From an uncultured Eubacterium sp. (GTDB lineage Bacteria; Bacillota_A; Clostridia; Lachnospirales; Lachnospiraceae): DNA of 12,559 nucleotides. Shown piece after piece: positions 6,743 to 12,429 of this stretch (its first letter is position 1; the number at the start of each line of letters is the position of its first letter). Under the pieces are notes generated by a model that searched no databases, was not told where the DNA came from, and was given only the letters and a program-made list of their open reading frames with translations. The position numbers and the translations under genes were made by a program. Where the stretch lies: the NCBI GenBank assembly GCA_948468465.1, contig CAOKJJ010000153.1, forward strand, positions 1-12,559. Reading direction: 5' to 3'.

Positions 6743-8188
6743 CTATCCACGATGCATGGAGAACTGATCCATACCGTAGTTCTCAAGATTTCCATGTACG
6801 CCGCGGCCGTCTGCCTGCGACAGCAGTGCATCCCTGTTCTTTTTGGATTTGACCTGATCCTGGAACGCGCTCGGCCCGCCTACACAGCCGCCGTTGCATG
6901 CCATGCCTTCAATAAAATCTTCCGGCAGTTTGCCGACTTTCATAAGCAGCAGCGCTTTCTTGCACTCAGCAGCGCCGTTTGCCCTGCATACTTTCGCATC
7001 CATTTCCTGGTCAGTCTCTTTCAGGCACTGAAGTACAGCTTCTGTTACGCCGCCGGAATTACCAAAACGTTTGCCGAAAATACTGGATTCCTGATAATCA
7101 TTTTCAGCTGGTTCTAACGTAACGTCTTTTACTCTCATAATCGTACGGATTTCGCTGTAGGTTAATACCGCATCCGCGTTTCCTTCAATCTTTTGATCTT
7201 TTACTTCGGATTTTTTCGCAATGCACGGCCCGATAAATACAGTATAAGCTTCCGGATCTTTTGCTTTAATCATACGTGAAACGCCGCACATCGGAGATAC
7301 GGTTGTAGATACATGGTCTTTCAGTTCCGGATAATGTCTGTAAACCATATTTACAAATGCCGGACAGCAGGAAGTTGTCATCTTTTTGCCTTCCTTATAT
7401 GCCTCTGCCCACTCCTCCGCTTCGCTTGCCGCTGTCATATCTCCGCCAAGACCAACTTCGATTGTATCTTCAAAACCTACCTTCTTCAACGCGTTTTTCC
7501 AGCTCTGCATCGTAATGTCCGCGCCAAACTGCCCTTCGGTAGCAGGTGCAACCATTGCGTATACCCTTTTGCCGGATTTTATCGCTTCAATGACATCAAT
7601 AATAAACGTCTGGGAACCGATCGCCCCAAACGGACAGTTATGTATACATTGTCCGCAGCGGATACATTTTTCCTTATCAATGACAGAAACGTTGTATTCA
7701 TCATAGGTAATCGCATCGACCGGACAAGCGACCTTACACGGACGCTTTACGCCTACGATGGCATTGTATGGACAGGCTTTTGCACATTGCCCGCACTCTT
7801 TACATTTGGACGGATCAATATAAGAACGGTCGCGGCCCATCGTAATCGCGCCAAATTTACATGCGTTCATACAAGCCTTGCCAAGGCAGTTCTGACAGTT
7901 GTCTGTAACCGTGTAGCTGGAAATCGGACAGCCTTCACATGCAGAGCCGATGACCTGGATGACATTATCTTCCTGGCCTCTTAAGTTCTTACCTTCTGCC
8001 AGGCGGACTCTCTGACGGATAATCTCCCTTTCCTTATAAATACAGCAGCGGAACTGCGGCTGAGGACCCGGTATCAGCTTTTCCGGAATCTCATCCCGTT
8101 TTTCTTCCAGCGTGCCGTCAAATGCCAGCTTTGCCACTTCATACAGCACGTCATGTTTAATCTTGATTACGTTCTCATCATTGTACAT
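6743..8188 (-). CDS. [FeFe] hydrogenase, group B-like, with N-terminal ferredoxin-type clusters
   Basis: The 481-residue protein should catalyse reversible H2 formation, probably with ferredoxin as electron partner, in the cytoplasm. The N-terminal half is rich in Cys for iron-sulfur clusters: C84/C87/C98/C101/C106/C110, the CKECGQCAKACP set at 129-139, C151/C155, and CIRCGQCIHNCP at 175-185. The three H-cluster motifs follow: TSCCPAF (272-278), GPCIAKKSE (320-328) and EGMACNGGCVGG (427-438). The forms TSCCPAF rather than TSCCPGW, GPC rather than MPC, and GGPS instead of GGGQP match group B enzymes as I know them. All H-cluster Cys ligands (274, 322, 431, 435) and the proton-relay Cys275 are present. 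No HydE/F/G maturation genes are in the window. The ATG at 8186-8188 follows GGGGGA. Confidence 0.9.
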   Translation of the reverse strand: MYNDENVIKIKHDVLYEVAKLAFDGTLEEKRDEIPEKLIPGPQPQFRCCIYKEREIIRQRVRLAEGKNLRGQEDNVIQVIGSACEGCPISSYTVTDNCQNCLGKACMNACKFGAITMGRDRSYIDPSKCKECGQCAKACPYNAIVGVKRPCKVACPVDAITYDEYNVSVIDKEKCIRCGQCIHNCPFGAIGSQTFIIDVIEAIKSGKRVYAMVAPATEGQFGADITMQSWKNALKKVGFEDTIEVGLGGDMTAASEAEEWAEAYKEGKKMTTSCCPAFVNMVYRHYPELKDHVSTTVSPMCGVSRMIKAKDPEAYTVFIGPCIAKKSEVKDQKIEGNADAVLTYSEIRTIMRVKDVTLEPAENDYQESSIFGKRFGNSGGVTEAVLQCLKETDQEMDAKVCRANGAAECKKALLLMKVGKLPEDFIEGMACNGGCVGGPSAFQDQVKSKKNRDALLSQADGRGVHGNLENYGMDQFSMHRG

Positions 8189-8268
8189 ATGATTTCCCCC
8201 GTTTATTTATTTTTTATACCAGCTGTCTTTCTAAACTTCCGCTGGCAGATTTTCCATCACTGCGATTC

Positions 8269-8297
8269 ATTATAATACAAAATTCTAAGAAAATCTA
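8269..8297 (-). promoter_or_regulatory. Predicted SigA promoter of the hydrogenase gene
   Basis: On the minus strand, a perfect TATAAT (8269-8274) has TAGATT (8292-8297, 3 of 6 consensus) 17 bases upstream. Transcription would start near 8262, leaving a leader of about 74 bases. That leader can form a small CCAGC/GCTGG hairpin (8219-8223 with 8241-8245), whose importance is unclear. Confidence 0.5.
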
Positions 8298-8371
8298 CAT
8301 TTTCTGTGTTATTTCTGGTCTTGTACTAAAAAAAAAACTTAAATTTTTCAATTCTTTTTTCTAACCTATGC

Positions 8372-8399
8372 ACCAGCCTTATCCTTTATGCATACTTTA
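8372..8399 (+). promoter_or_regulatory. SigK-like promoter of the cotJ cluster
   Basis: AC (8372-8373), 17 bases, then CATACTTTA (8391-8399) fits the SigK pattern AC-N16/17-CATAnnnTA, with the same spacing as the element upstream of sigK in this window. CATACTTT also approaches the SigE -10. The site ends 26 bases before the cotJA ATG, so the apparent upstream extension of the cotJA frame lies in the promoter and is not translated. Confidence 0.6.
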
Positions 8400-8424
8400 T
8401 AATAAAACAAAGCAGGAGTTTTCT

Positions 8425-8646
8425 ATGTGTAACTGTTATCAGTCTAACAATCGCAGCGCCATGCCATACACCATGCAGCCAGGCGGATATTCCAATGCTG
8501 TGGACTGCACCTGTTTTCTGGCGATGGCTACCGTTCCATGGCAGCAATTTACCAGCTCTTACGAGCCAGAGCAGGCATTTGTAGTCGGTACGATATTCCC
8601 GGAACTTGACAAACCATTTCTTGGAAGGGGCGTGAGAAGATTATGA
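8425..8646 (+). CDS. cotJA: Spore coat associated protein CotJA
   Basis: The 73-residue product is a small coat protein made in the mother cell and needed in Bacillus for assembling CotJC into the spore coat. The family signature is VPWQQF (about 38-43) followed by YEPEQAFVVGTIFPELDKPFLG (48-69). The N-terminal third is Cys/Asn/Ser-rich (MCNCYQSNNRS), as is common in clostridial versions. The ATG at 8425 is chosen because AGGAG (8414-8418) lies 6 bases before it, while an in-frame ATG at 8368 sits upstream of the promoter. The stop overlaps the cotJB start as ATGA, indicating translational coupling. Confidence 0.93.
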   Translation: MCNCYQSNNRSAMPYTMQPGGYSNAVDCTCFLAMATVPWQQFTSSYEPEQAFVVGTIFPELDKPFLGRGVRRL

Positions 8647-8906
8647 ATCAGGCAAGAAACAGGCAGGAGTTATTATCCTGGATTAACAAAGTAAGCTTTA
8701 TGGCTTACGATATGGCACTCTATCTCGACACGCATCCGGATGACCAGCAGGCGCTTGAATTTTTCCAAAAATACAGCCAAATGCGCCGTCAGGCTCTTTC
8801 AAACTATGCGTCCCAATTCGGACCATTGACAATGGATTGCATCAACACTGACGACCACTGGCAGTGGGCAGACCAGCCGTGGCCATGGGAAGGAGGATAC
8901 TGTTAA
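8643..8906 (+). CDS. cotJB: Spore coat protein CotJB
   Basis: This is an 87-residue coat protein, the middle member of the cotJ operon. The signature LYLDTHPDDQQALEFF (about 27-42) and the Trp-rich C-terminus WQWADQPWPWEGG are typical of CotJB. The start ATG overlaps the cotJA stop by 4 bases, and the stop codon immediately abuts the cotJC ATG, so the three genes form one tightly packed operon. An AGGAGG at 8891-8896, inside the cotJB 3' end, serves cotJC. Confidence 0.93.
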   Translation: MNQARNRQELLSWINKVSFMAYDMALYLDTHPDDQQALEFFQKYSQMRRQALSNYASQFGPLTMDCINTDDHWQWADQPWPWEGGYC

Positions 8907-9206
8907 ATGTGGAATTATGAAAAAAGACTTCAATATCCTGTAAATATTTCTACACCTAATCCTAAAATCGCACAGGTGATCCTGACGCAGTTTGGTGGCC
9001 CGGATGGGGAATTATCCGCATCCATGCGATATCTGGCACAGCGGTATACGATGCCTTATCGGAATGTAGCAGGATTACTGACTGATATAGGTAGAGAAGC
9101 CTCTGAAATGTTCCATCTCAGGGGCCCCAGCTTCCCCCCCCCGCCTGTTAATCTTCGATCACCGCTTTTGTATGCTCTACATAAAGTTTTTGGATTACGT
9201 CAATAG
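8907..9206 (+). pseudogene. cotJC: CotJC (manganese catalase family spore coat protein), 3'-truncated
   Basis: The first 62 residues match CotJC well: MWNYEKRLQYPV, the FGGPDGELSASMRYLAQRYTMP stretch (29-50) with the first metal-ligand Glu (about 35), then LLTDIG (57-62). SEMFHL (66-71) may still represent the ExxH metal motif. After about codon 71 similarity stops: the frame passes through RGPSFPPPP, encoded by GGGGCCCC and a run of nine C, then reads the antisense of the cbiK 3' end until a stop at 9204-9206. A complete CotJC has roughly 190 residues, so about two thirds, including most of the dimanganese site, is missing. The start is well supported by AGGAGG 10 bases upstream and by abutting cotJB. 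The cause is either a genomic deletion or an assembly error at 9120-9147. Confidence 0.85.
9120..9147. other. Rearrangement or assembly junction between cotJC and cbiK
   Basis: This 28-bp stretch follows the last cotJC-like codon and ends just before the cbiK stop (TAA on the minus strand, 9148-9150). It contains the palindrome GGGGCCCC (9121-9128) and nine consecutive C (9134-9142), unlike any other non-coding DNA in this AT-rich window. No cotJC remainder, intergenic spacer or convincing terminator is present, although two convergent genes meet here. Confidence 0.6.
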
Positions 9207-10377
9207 ATCCAAGACCTGTAACCTGTACCTCCACGCTTTCAAATTTTCCCGAAGCCTTGAACATACTCATCCATGAATCCTCCTCTTCTCCTGCCATATC
9301 ATTATTGGCATGGTCGCCTGCTACAACCATCAGCGGCCGAAGTATCACCTTTGTATAACCTGCCCGTACCGCCTCATCTATCACCGCCTCACAGGAAGTT
9401 TCTTCCGGTTCTCCCTCCACTGTACCGATAAAGGCATTGACACAGCCGATGTCCGTCAGTTGTGTCTGCATCTGGCTGTAGCTTACCTTTGCCGCATGGG
9501 AAGTGCCATGTCCCAAAAATACAAATGCCGCGCCGTCTTCCAGTGCATGCGCCAGGCTTGCATAACCCGCGTCCGACACAGCTGCCTCAAGGACTGCTTC
9601 TACTACCGCCTTCTGATCCGCATTGACAACGGACGCATCTTTACCGACCTCACCCAGAAGAGGTTCTGCAACCTTTACGGATGCAAACCGGTCTGTGTAT
9701 GCTGCCACTGTTTCCATCAGTTCATCATACTCTGCTCCATGCATTAGATGCGTAGGCTGTATCACTAAATTCTTTACTCCATTTGCTGCCGCACGTTCCA
9801 ATGCCTGATCCATATTATCAATAAACTCACTGTCCCGCGCCTGCACATGGTTCATAATAATCTGTGACGTAAACGCCCTTCTTACAGACCAGTCTGGATT
9901 TGCCTCCTGTATCGCGTCCTCAATTCCTTTGATATCGGCAGCACGGCTGTCATTAAAGGAAGTTCCAAAACTGACGACCAGAATCTCATTTTCTCCGATA
10001 TCATCCTGATTTCCCGGATCATCTTTGGAAGCGTCGCCGGTATCCCTGCCAAAATAATCAGCATCGGCTTCCTCGCCTTCCACCAATTCTTTCTGTGTCT
10101 CCGTCAGCGCATCCCATGCCGCTTTTGCCTGCGCACACTGCGCATCGGTATCTTCTGTTCTCTTCTGTACATAGATCGCATCAATCAGCGCGGCAACCTC
10201 ATCCGCCGCTGCCTGGTCTGAAACGGCATCATCTTTTGTACTTTCATCTTTTGTACTTTCATCCTCTGTCTGTACCGTATTTTCCTCAGATGCCGGGGCA
10301 TCTTTGGAACAGCCTGTCAGTACCGATGAACAGATCAAGGCGCTGGCTAATAAAGTAACCGCTAATTTCTTTTTCAT
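9148..10377 (-). CDS. cbiK: Secreted lipoprotein, CbiK-type sirohydrochlorin cobaltochelatase family
   Basis: Numbering is from the preferred ATG at 10375-10377, which has GAGGAG 6 bases upstream; an in-frame GTG at 10402-10404 would add nine residues. A lysine-rich signal peptide ends in a lipobox, LTGC, with Cys23 as the lipidated residue, so the protein should be anchored outside the membrane. An acidic Ser/Thr-rich linker (about 28-58) follows, then a helical segment (about 60-105, AALIDAI...AWDALTETQKELV) resembling repeats of Gram-positive surface proteins. The chelatase domain runs from about 130: LVVSFGTSF, FLGHGTSH with His290, GTVEGEP with Glu321 and GDHANNDMAG with His356, matching the His/Glu/His metal site of CbiK. 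Cytoplasmic CbiK inserts cobalt into sirohydrochlorin; an extracellular version more likely handles haem, tetrapyrrole or metal uptake, which is inference. No other cobalamin gene is nearby. Confidence 0.87.
   Translation of the reverse strand: MKKKLAVTLLASALICSSVLTGCSKDAPASEENTVQTEDESTKDESTKDDAVSDQAAADEVAALIDAIYVQKRTEDTDAQCAQAKAAWDALTETQKELVEGEEADADYFGRDTGDASKDDPGNQDDIGENEILVVSFGTSFNDSRAADIKGIEDAIQEANPDWSVRRAFTSQIIMNHVQARDSEFIDNMDQALERAAANGVKNLVIQPTHLMHGAEYDELMETVAAYTDRFASVKVAEPLLGEVGKDASVVNADQKAVVEAVLEAAVSDAGYASLAHALEDGAAFVFLGHGTSHAAKVSYSQMQTQLTDIGCVNAFIGTVEGEPEETSCEAVIDEAVRAGYTKVILRPLMVVAGDHANNDMAGEEEDSWMSMFKASGKFESVEVQVTGLGSIDVIQKLYVEHTKAVIED
10230..10259. repeat. 15-bp in-frame tandem repeat within cbiK
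   Basis: CATCTTTTGTACTTT is present twice in perfect tandem (10230-10244 and 10245-10259). On the coding strand it duplicates five residues of the acidic linker (STKDE STKDD). A 15-bp unit changes linker length without shifting the frame. Confidence 0.85.
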
Positions 10378-10451
10378 CTTTCTCTCCTCTTTCTTCTCTG
10401 TCACTCTGTTGTGATGCTATTTTAGTTTGTATGTAAAAAAAATCCTCTGCT

Positions 10452-10475
10452 TGTTATCTGAACTGTTACCTGAAT
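10452..10475. repeat. Imperfect 12-bp tandem repeat between recombinase and cbiK
   Basis: TGTTATCTGAAC (10452-10463) is followed at once by TGTTACCTGAAT (10464-10475), matching at 10 of 12 positions. It lies 13 bases beyond the recombinase stop, where an attachment site could be expected, or it may be an operator pair upstream of cbiK. The sequence alone does not decide. Confidence 0.55.
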
Positions 10476-10488
10476 GGATACACACAAC

Positions 10489-12117
10489 TTAAATCACAGC
10501 CGTGTAGCTCCATTTGTAAGGAAGCAGATTTAAATACACATCCATGTGGTCTTTGTCATTTACAACCATTTTATCTAAGATTTCTTTATAAAAATCATCC
10601 TCATATTCCACACCATGTATAAGTTCATTGATCACTTTTGTAATTTCGGCAAGAAGCTCTTGCTGTTTTTGAATCCTCTCACTTTGTTTCTTAATGCTGT
10701 TTATGCTATTTATGCTGTCTATACGATCGATATCGGATTGCAGTTTTGCGATCTCATCCTCGCATTTTGCCCTTGCTGCTGTAAATTCATCTCTGGTAAT
10801 ATCTCCGGATGTATATAATTCAATGAGATTTGTACGTTTCTCCAGAATCGTTTTTATCTGTAATTGCAGCTTCTCACTGTCTGTATCTGCGGTATCCATT
10901 GCGATCACAGGCCCAATCACAGCAAGCAGATTGTCAGTGATTTTCTTCTGATCATATTTTAAGCTTCTTGTAACAAGACACATGATATGCGTTACATCTT
11001 CATTGCGTATGCTAAGCCCTCTGCACCCCACTTGATTTCCAGCTTTATCCACATGCGGACTTCCCTGCCTTGCGGCTTTCAGACAACGCCATGCCTTATA
11101 ACGGCTTCCATTTTTTCGGATTTTGTATCGTGCCACATAACTTGACCCGCAGCATCCGCATTTGATTTTCCCGGAAAACGGATAGCGGCTGCTGTGTTTT
11201 GCTTTGCCCTCCTGCGAAAGTGATTTCTCGTCCAGCATGCGGTTTGCCTTATCGAAAAGCTCGCGGGAGATAATCGGCTCGTGATGGTCTTTGATAATCA
11301 CAAATTCTTCCTGTCCGCGGTTTACCTTTTTTTCATGAGATAAAAAGTCTGGCGTATAGGTTTTTTTCTGCACCAGATCACCGCAATATTTTTCATTGCG
11401 GATCACACGGAGAATGACCGTATTCTGCCAATTCTTAACCCGCATGGGCTGAATGCCCTCCTCCCGGAGTTCACGGGCAATCACATGCGTTCCTTTGCCC
11501 TCATCCGCAAACTTGTGGAAGATACGGCGGACGATTTTGGCTCCTTCCTCATTGATATACATTTTCCCGTCTTTCACATCATAGCCAAGCATGCTCCGCC
11601 CAAACACAACTCCCTGCTCCATCCGGCGTTTCTGCCCCCATTTCACACGCTCGGAGGTCTTACGGCTTTCCTCCTGTGCAATCGAAGACATAATGGCAAG
11701 GCGAAGCTCCGCGTCGGCGTCTAAAGTGTTGATATTATCATTCATAAAAATAACACCCACGCCGTACTTTTTAAGGTCTCGGGTATAAAAGATACTGTCA
11801 AGGGTATTTCTCGCAAAACGGGAGATTTCTTTTGTTACAATGAAATCAAAATCACCGTTTTTTGCACACGCAATCATGCGGTTAAATTCCCTGCGTTTTT
11901 TCGTGCTCGTGCCTGAGAGACCTTCGTCAGCAAATACCGCATAAAGCTCCCAATCAGGATGGCGCTCAATATATTGTCTGAAATAACGCTGCTGGCTTTC
12001 AAAGGAATTCGCCTGATCTTCCTTATCGGTAGACACACGGCAGTAGGCGGCAACTTTTCTCTTCGTGTTCTGTATTTTTCTTTCCTGATTCAGGGTTTCG
12101 TATTTATCTATTGACAT
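10489..12117 (-). CDS. Large serine recombinase (site-specific integrase/resolvase family)
   Basis: The 542-residue protein has the full large serine recombinase layout. The catalytic resolvase domain starts at KVAAYCRVSTDKEDQANS with nucleophile Ser29; IVTKEISRFARN (93-104) carries the conserved Arg pair. The Recombinase domain spans about 165-300 (GYDVKDGKMYINEEGAKIVRRIF, then the RVIRNEKYCGDLVQKKTYTPDFL region). A zinc-ribbon region holds C320/C322/C323, C345 and C365. A C-terminal coiled coil (about 412-500) precedes the tail. Such enzymes integrate or excise ICEs, transposons and phages. The ATG at 12115-12117 has GGGGA 7 bases upstream. No excisionase, relaxase or phage gene is visible, so it is either the edge of an element or a lone remnant; the gene itself looks intact. 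Confidence 0.93.
   Translation of the reverse strand: MSIDKYETLNQERKIQNTKRKVAAYCRVSTDKEDQANSFESQQRYFRQYIERHPDWELYAVFADEGLSGTSTKKRREFNRMIACAKNGDFDFIVTKEISRFARNTLDSIFYTRDLKKYGVGVIFMNDNINTLDADAELRLAIMSSIAQEESRKTSERVKWGQKRRMEQGVVFGRSMLGYDVKDGKMYINEEGAKIVRRIFHKFADEGKGTHVIARELREEGIQPMRVKNWQNTVILRVIRNEKYCGDLVQKKTYTPDFLSHEKKVNRGQEEFVIIKDHHEPIISRELFDKANRMLDEKSLSQEGKAKHSSRYPFSGKIKCGCCGSSYVARYKIRKNGSRYKAWRCLKAARQGSPHVDKAGNQVGCRGLSIRNEDVTHIMCLVTRSLKYDQKKITDNLLAVIGPVIAMDTADTDSEKLQLQIKTILEKRTNLIELYTSGDITRDEFTAARAKCEDEIAKLQSDIDRIDSINSINSIKKQSERIQKQQELLAEITKVINELIHGVEYEDDFYKEILDKMVVNDKDHMDVYLNLLPYKWSYTAVI
10694..10720. repeat. 9-bp microsatellite in the recombinase coiled coil
   Basis: ATGCTGTTT-like 9-mers occur three times in tandem (10694-10702, 10703-10711, 10712-10720), differing by one base each. 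On the coding strand they encode Ser-Ile-Asn triplets around residues 467-474 (DSINSINSI). Slippage would add or remove three residues without breaking the frame. Confidence 0.8.
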
Positions 12118-12142
12118 AAGAAAATCCCCATTGATGATACAG

Positions 12143-12176
12143 CAATGTCAGGCAGTAATTCCTGACATTGTTTTTT
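12143..12176 (+). terminator. Perfect stem-loop with T6 tail, oriented +, in the recombinase leader
   Basis: CAATGTCAGG (12143-12152) pairs perfectly with CCTGACATTG (12161-12170) around the 8-base loop CAGTAATT, followed by six T (12171-12176). This is a textbook Rho-independent terminator for + transcription, yet the only gene to its left is on the minus strand. In recombinase mRNA the same hairpin lies 26 bases before the start codon and has no U-tract, so there it could act as an operator or RNA structure. Confidence 0.65.
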
Positions 12177-12198
12177 AATCTAAATGTATGAACGAATG

Positions 12199-12207
12199 AT
12201 TGTACCA
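12199..12207 (-). promoter_or_regulatory. Possible extended -10 promoter of the recombinase gene
   Basis: TGGTACAAT on the minus strand is an extended -10 (TGn plus TACAAT, 5 of 6). No recognisable -35 accompanies it. Transcription from about 12192 would give a leader of roughly 75 bases containing the 12143-12170 hairpin. Confidence 0.4.
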
Positions 12208-12302
12208 TATCACATATGCCAGATTGTTTCAGTCATATATCTTATTTTTTTTCGGCGGTGTGGGAATGTGATATTAGGTTTCTGTTGTGAACAGCTGTTT
12301 TA

Positions 12303-12327
12303 ATGTCATGTAAAGTTTACTTGACAT
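12303..12327. promoter_or_regulatory. 25-bp palindrome, candidate operator at the upstream blaI promoter
   Basis: ATGTCATGTAAA (12303-12314) and TTTACTTGACAT (12316-12327) are inverted copies around a single G, with one mismatched pair out of 12. The right arm covers the whole -35 TTGACA of the first promoter (12321-12326). No T-tract follows, so it is not a terminator; a repressor site is the natural reading. Confidence 0.7.
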
Positions 12328-12349
12328 CCCCTGCGTTTTTCTATATACT
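12321..12349 (+). promoter_or_regulatory. Upstream SigA promoter of the blaI-like gene
   Basis: A perfect TTGACA (12321-12326), a 17-base spacer and TATACT (12344-12349, 5 of 6). The -35 lies inside the 25-bp palindrome. It reads toward the BlaI-family gene at 12430. Confidence 0.7.
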
Positions 12350-12362
12350 ATGGAATCAAAAT

Positions 12363-12391
12363 TTGACATTTCCTCATTTTCACATTATAAT
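12363..12391 (+). promoter_or_regulatory. Downstream consensus SigA promoter of the blaI-like gene
   Basis: TTGACA (12363-12368), exactly 17 bases, and TATAAT (12386-12391) form a fully consensus promoter. The start point near 12398 gives a leader of about 32 bases before the ATG at 12430. It lies exactly 42 bases downstream of the first promoter, about four helical turns. Confidence 0.85.
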
Positions 12392-12393
12392 GT
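12382..12393. promoter_or_regulatory. 12-bp perfect palindrome over the -10, candidate BlaI operator
   Basis: ACATTATAATGT is self-complementary and includes the TATAAT of the main promoter. ACA...TGT half-sites resemble the TACA/TGTA half-sites of BlaI/MecI operators. A TGTA-TAT-TACA inverted repeat (12391-12401) follows directly. Binding here would block the promoter, as expected of a self-repressing BlaI-family regulator. Confidence 0.55.
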
Positions 12394-12429
12394 ATATTAC
12401 AACCGTAAGATTTAAAGAGAGGATTACAG

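Noticed and set aside
6705..6745. tRNA-like T-arm (GGGTTCGATT on the minus strand) after the hydrogenase
   Set aside because: The flanking bases do not form the T-stem, and no acceptor or anticodon arm can be drawn around it.
7313..7984. A 223-codon open frame on the + strand
   Set aside because: It lies entirely antisense to the hydrogenase, whose cluster motifs are unmistakable. No ribosome binding site or recognisable domain; it reflects the codon composition of the opposite strand.
8320..8365. Long A and T runs between the hydrogenase and cotJA, considered as a terminator
   Set aside because: The A10 and T6 runs are not arms of a GC-containing hairpin, and both neighbouring genes diverge from here, so no terminator is expected.
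8368..8424. N-terminal extension of cotJA from an upstream ATG
   Set aside because: The extension covers the SigK-like promoter and its expected start point. AGGAG sits at the right distance from the ATG at 8425.
12290..12299. Short palindrome AACAGCTGTT
   Set aside because: A 10-bp palindrome of this composition is expected by chance, and it lies outside both promoters; not strong enough to list as a site.
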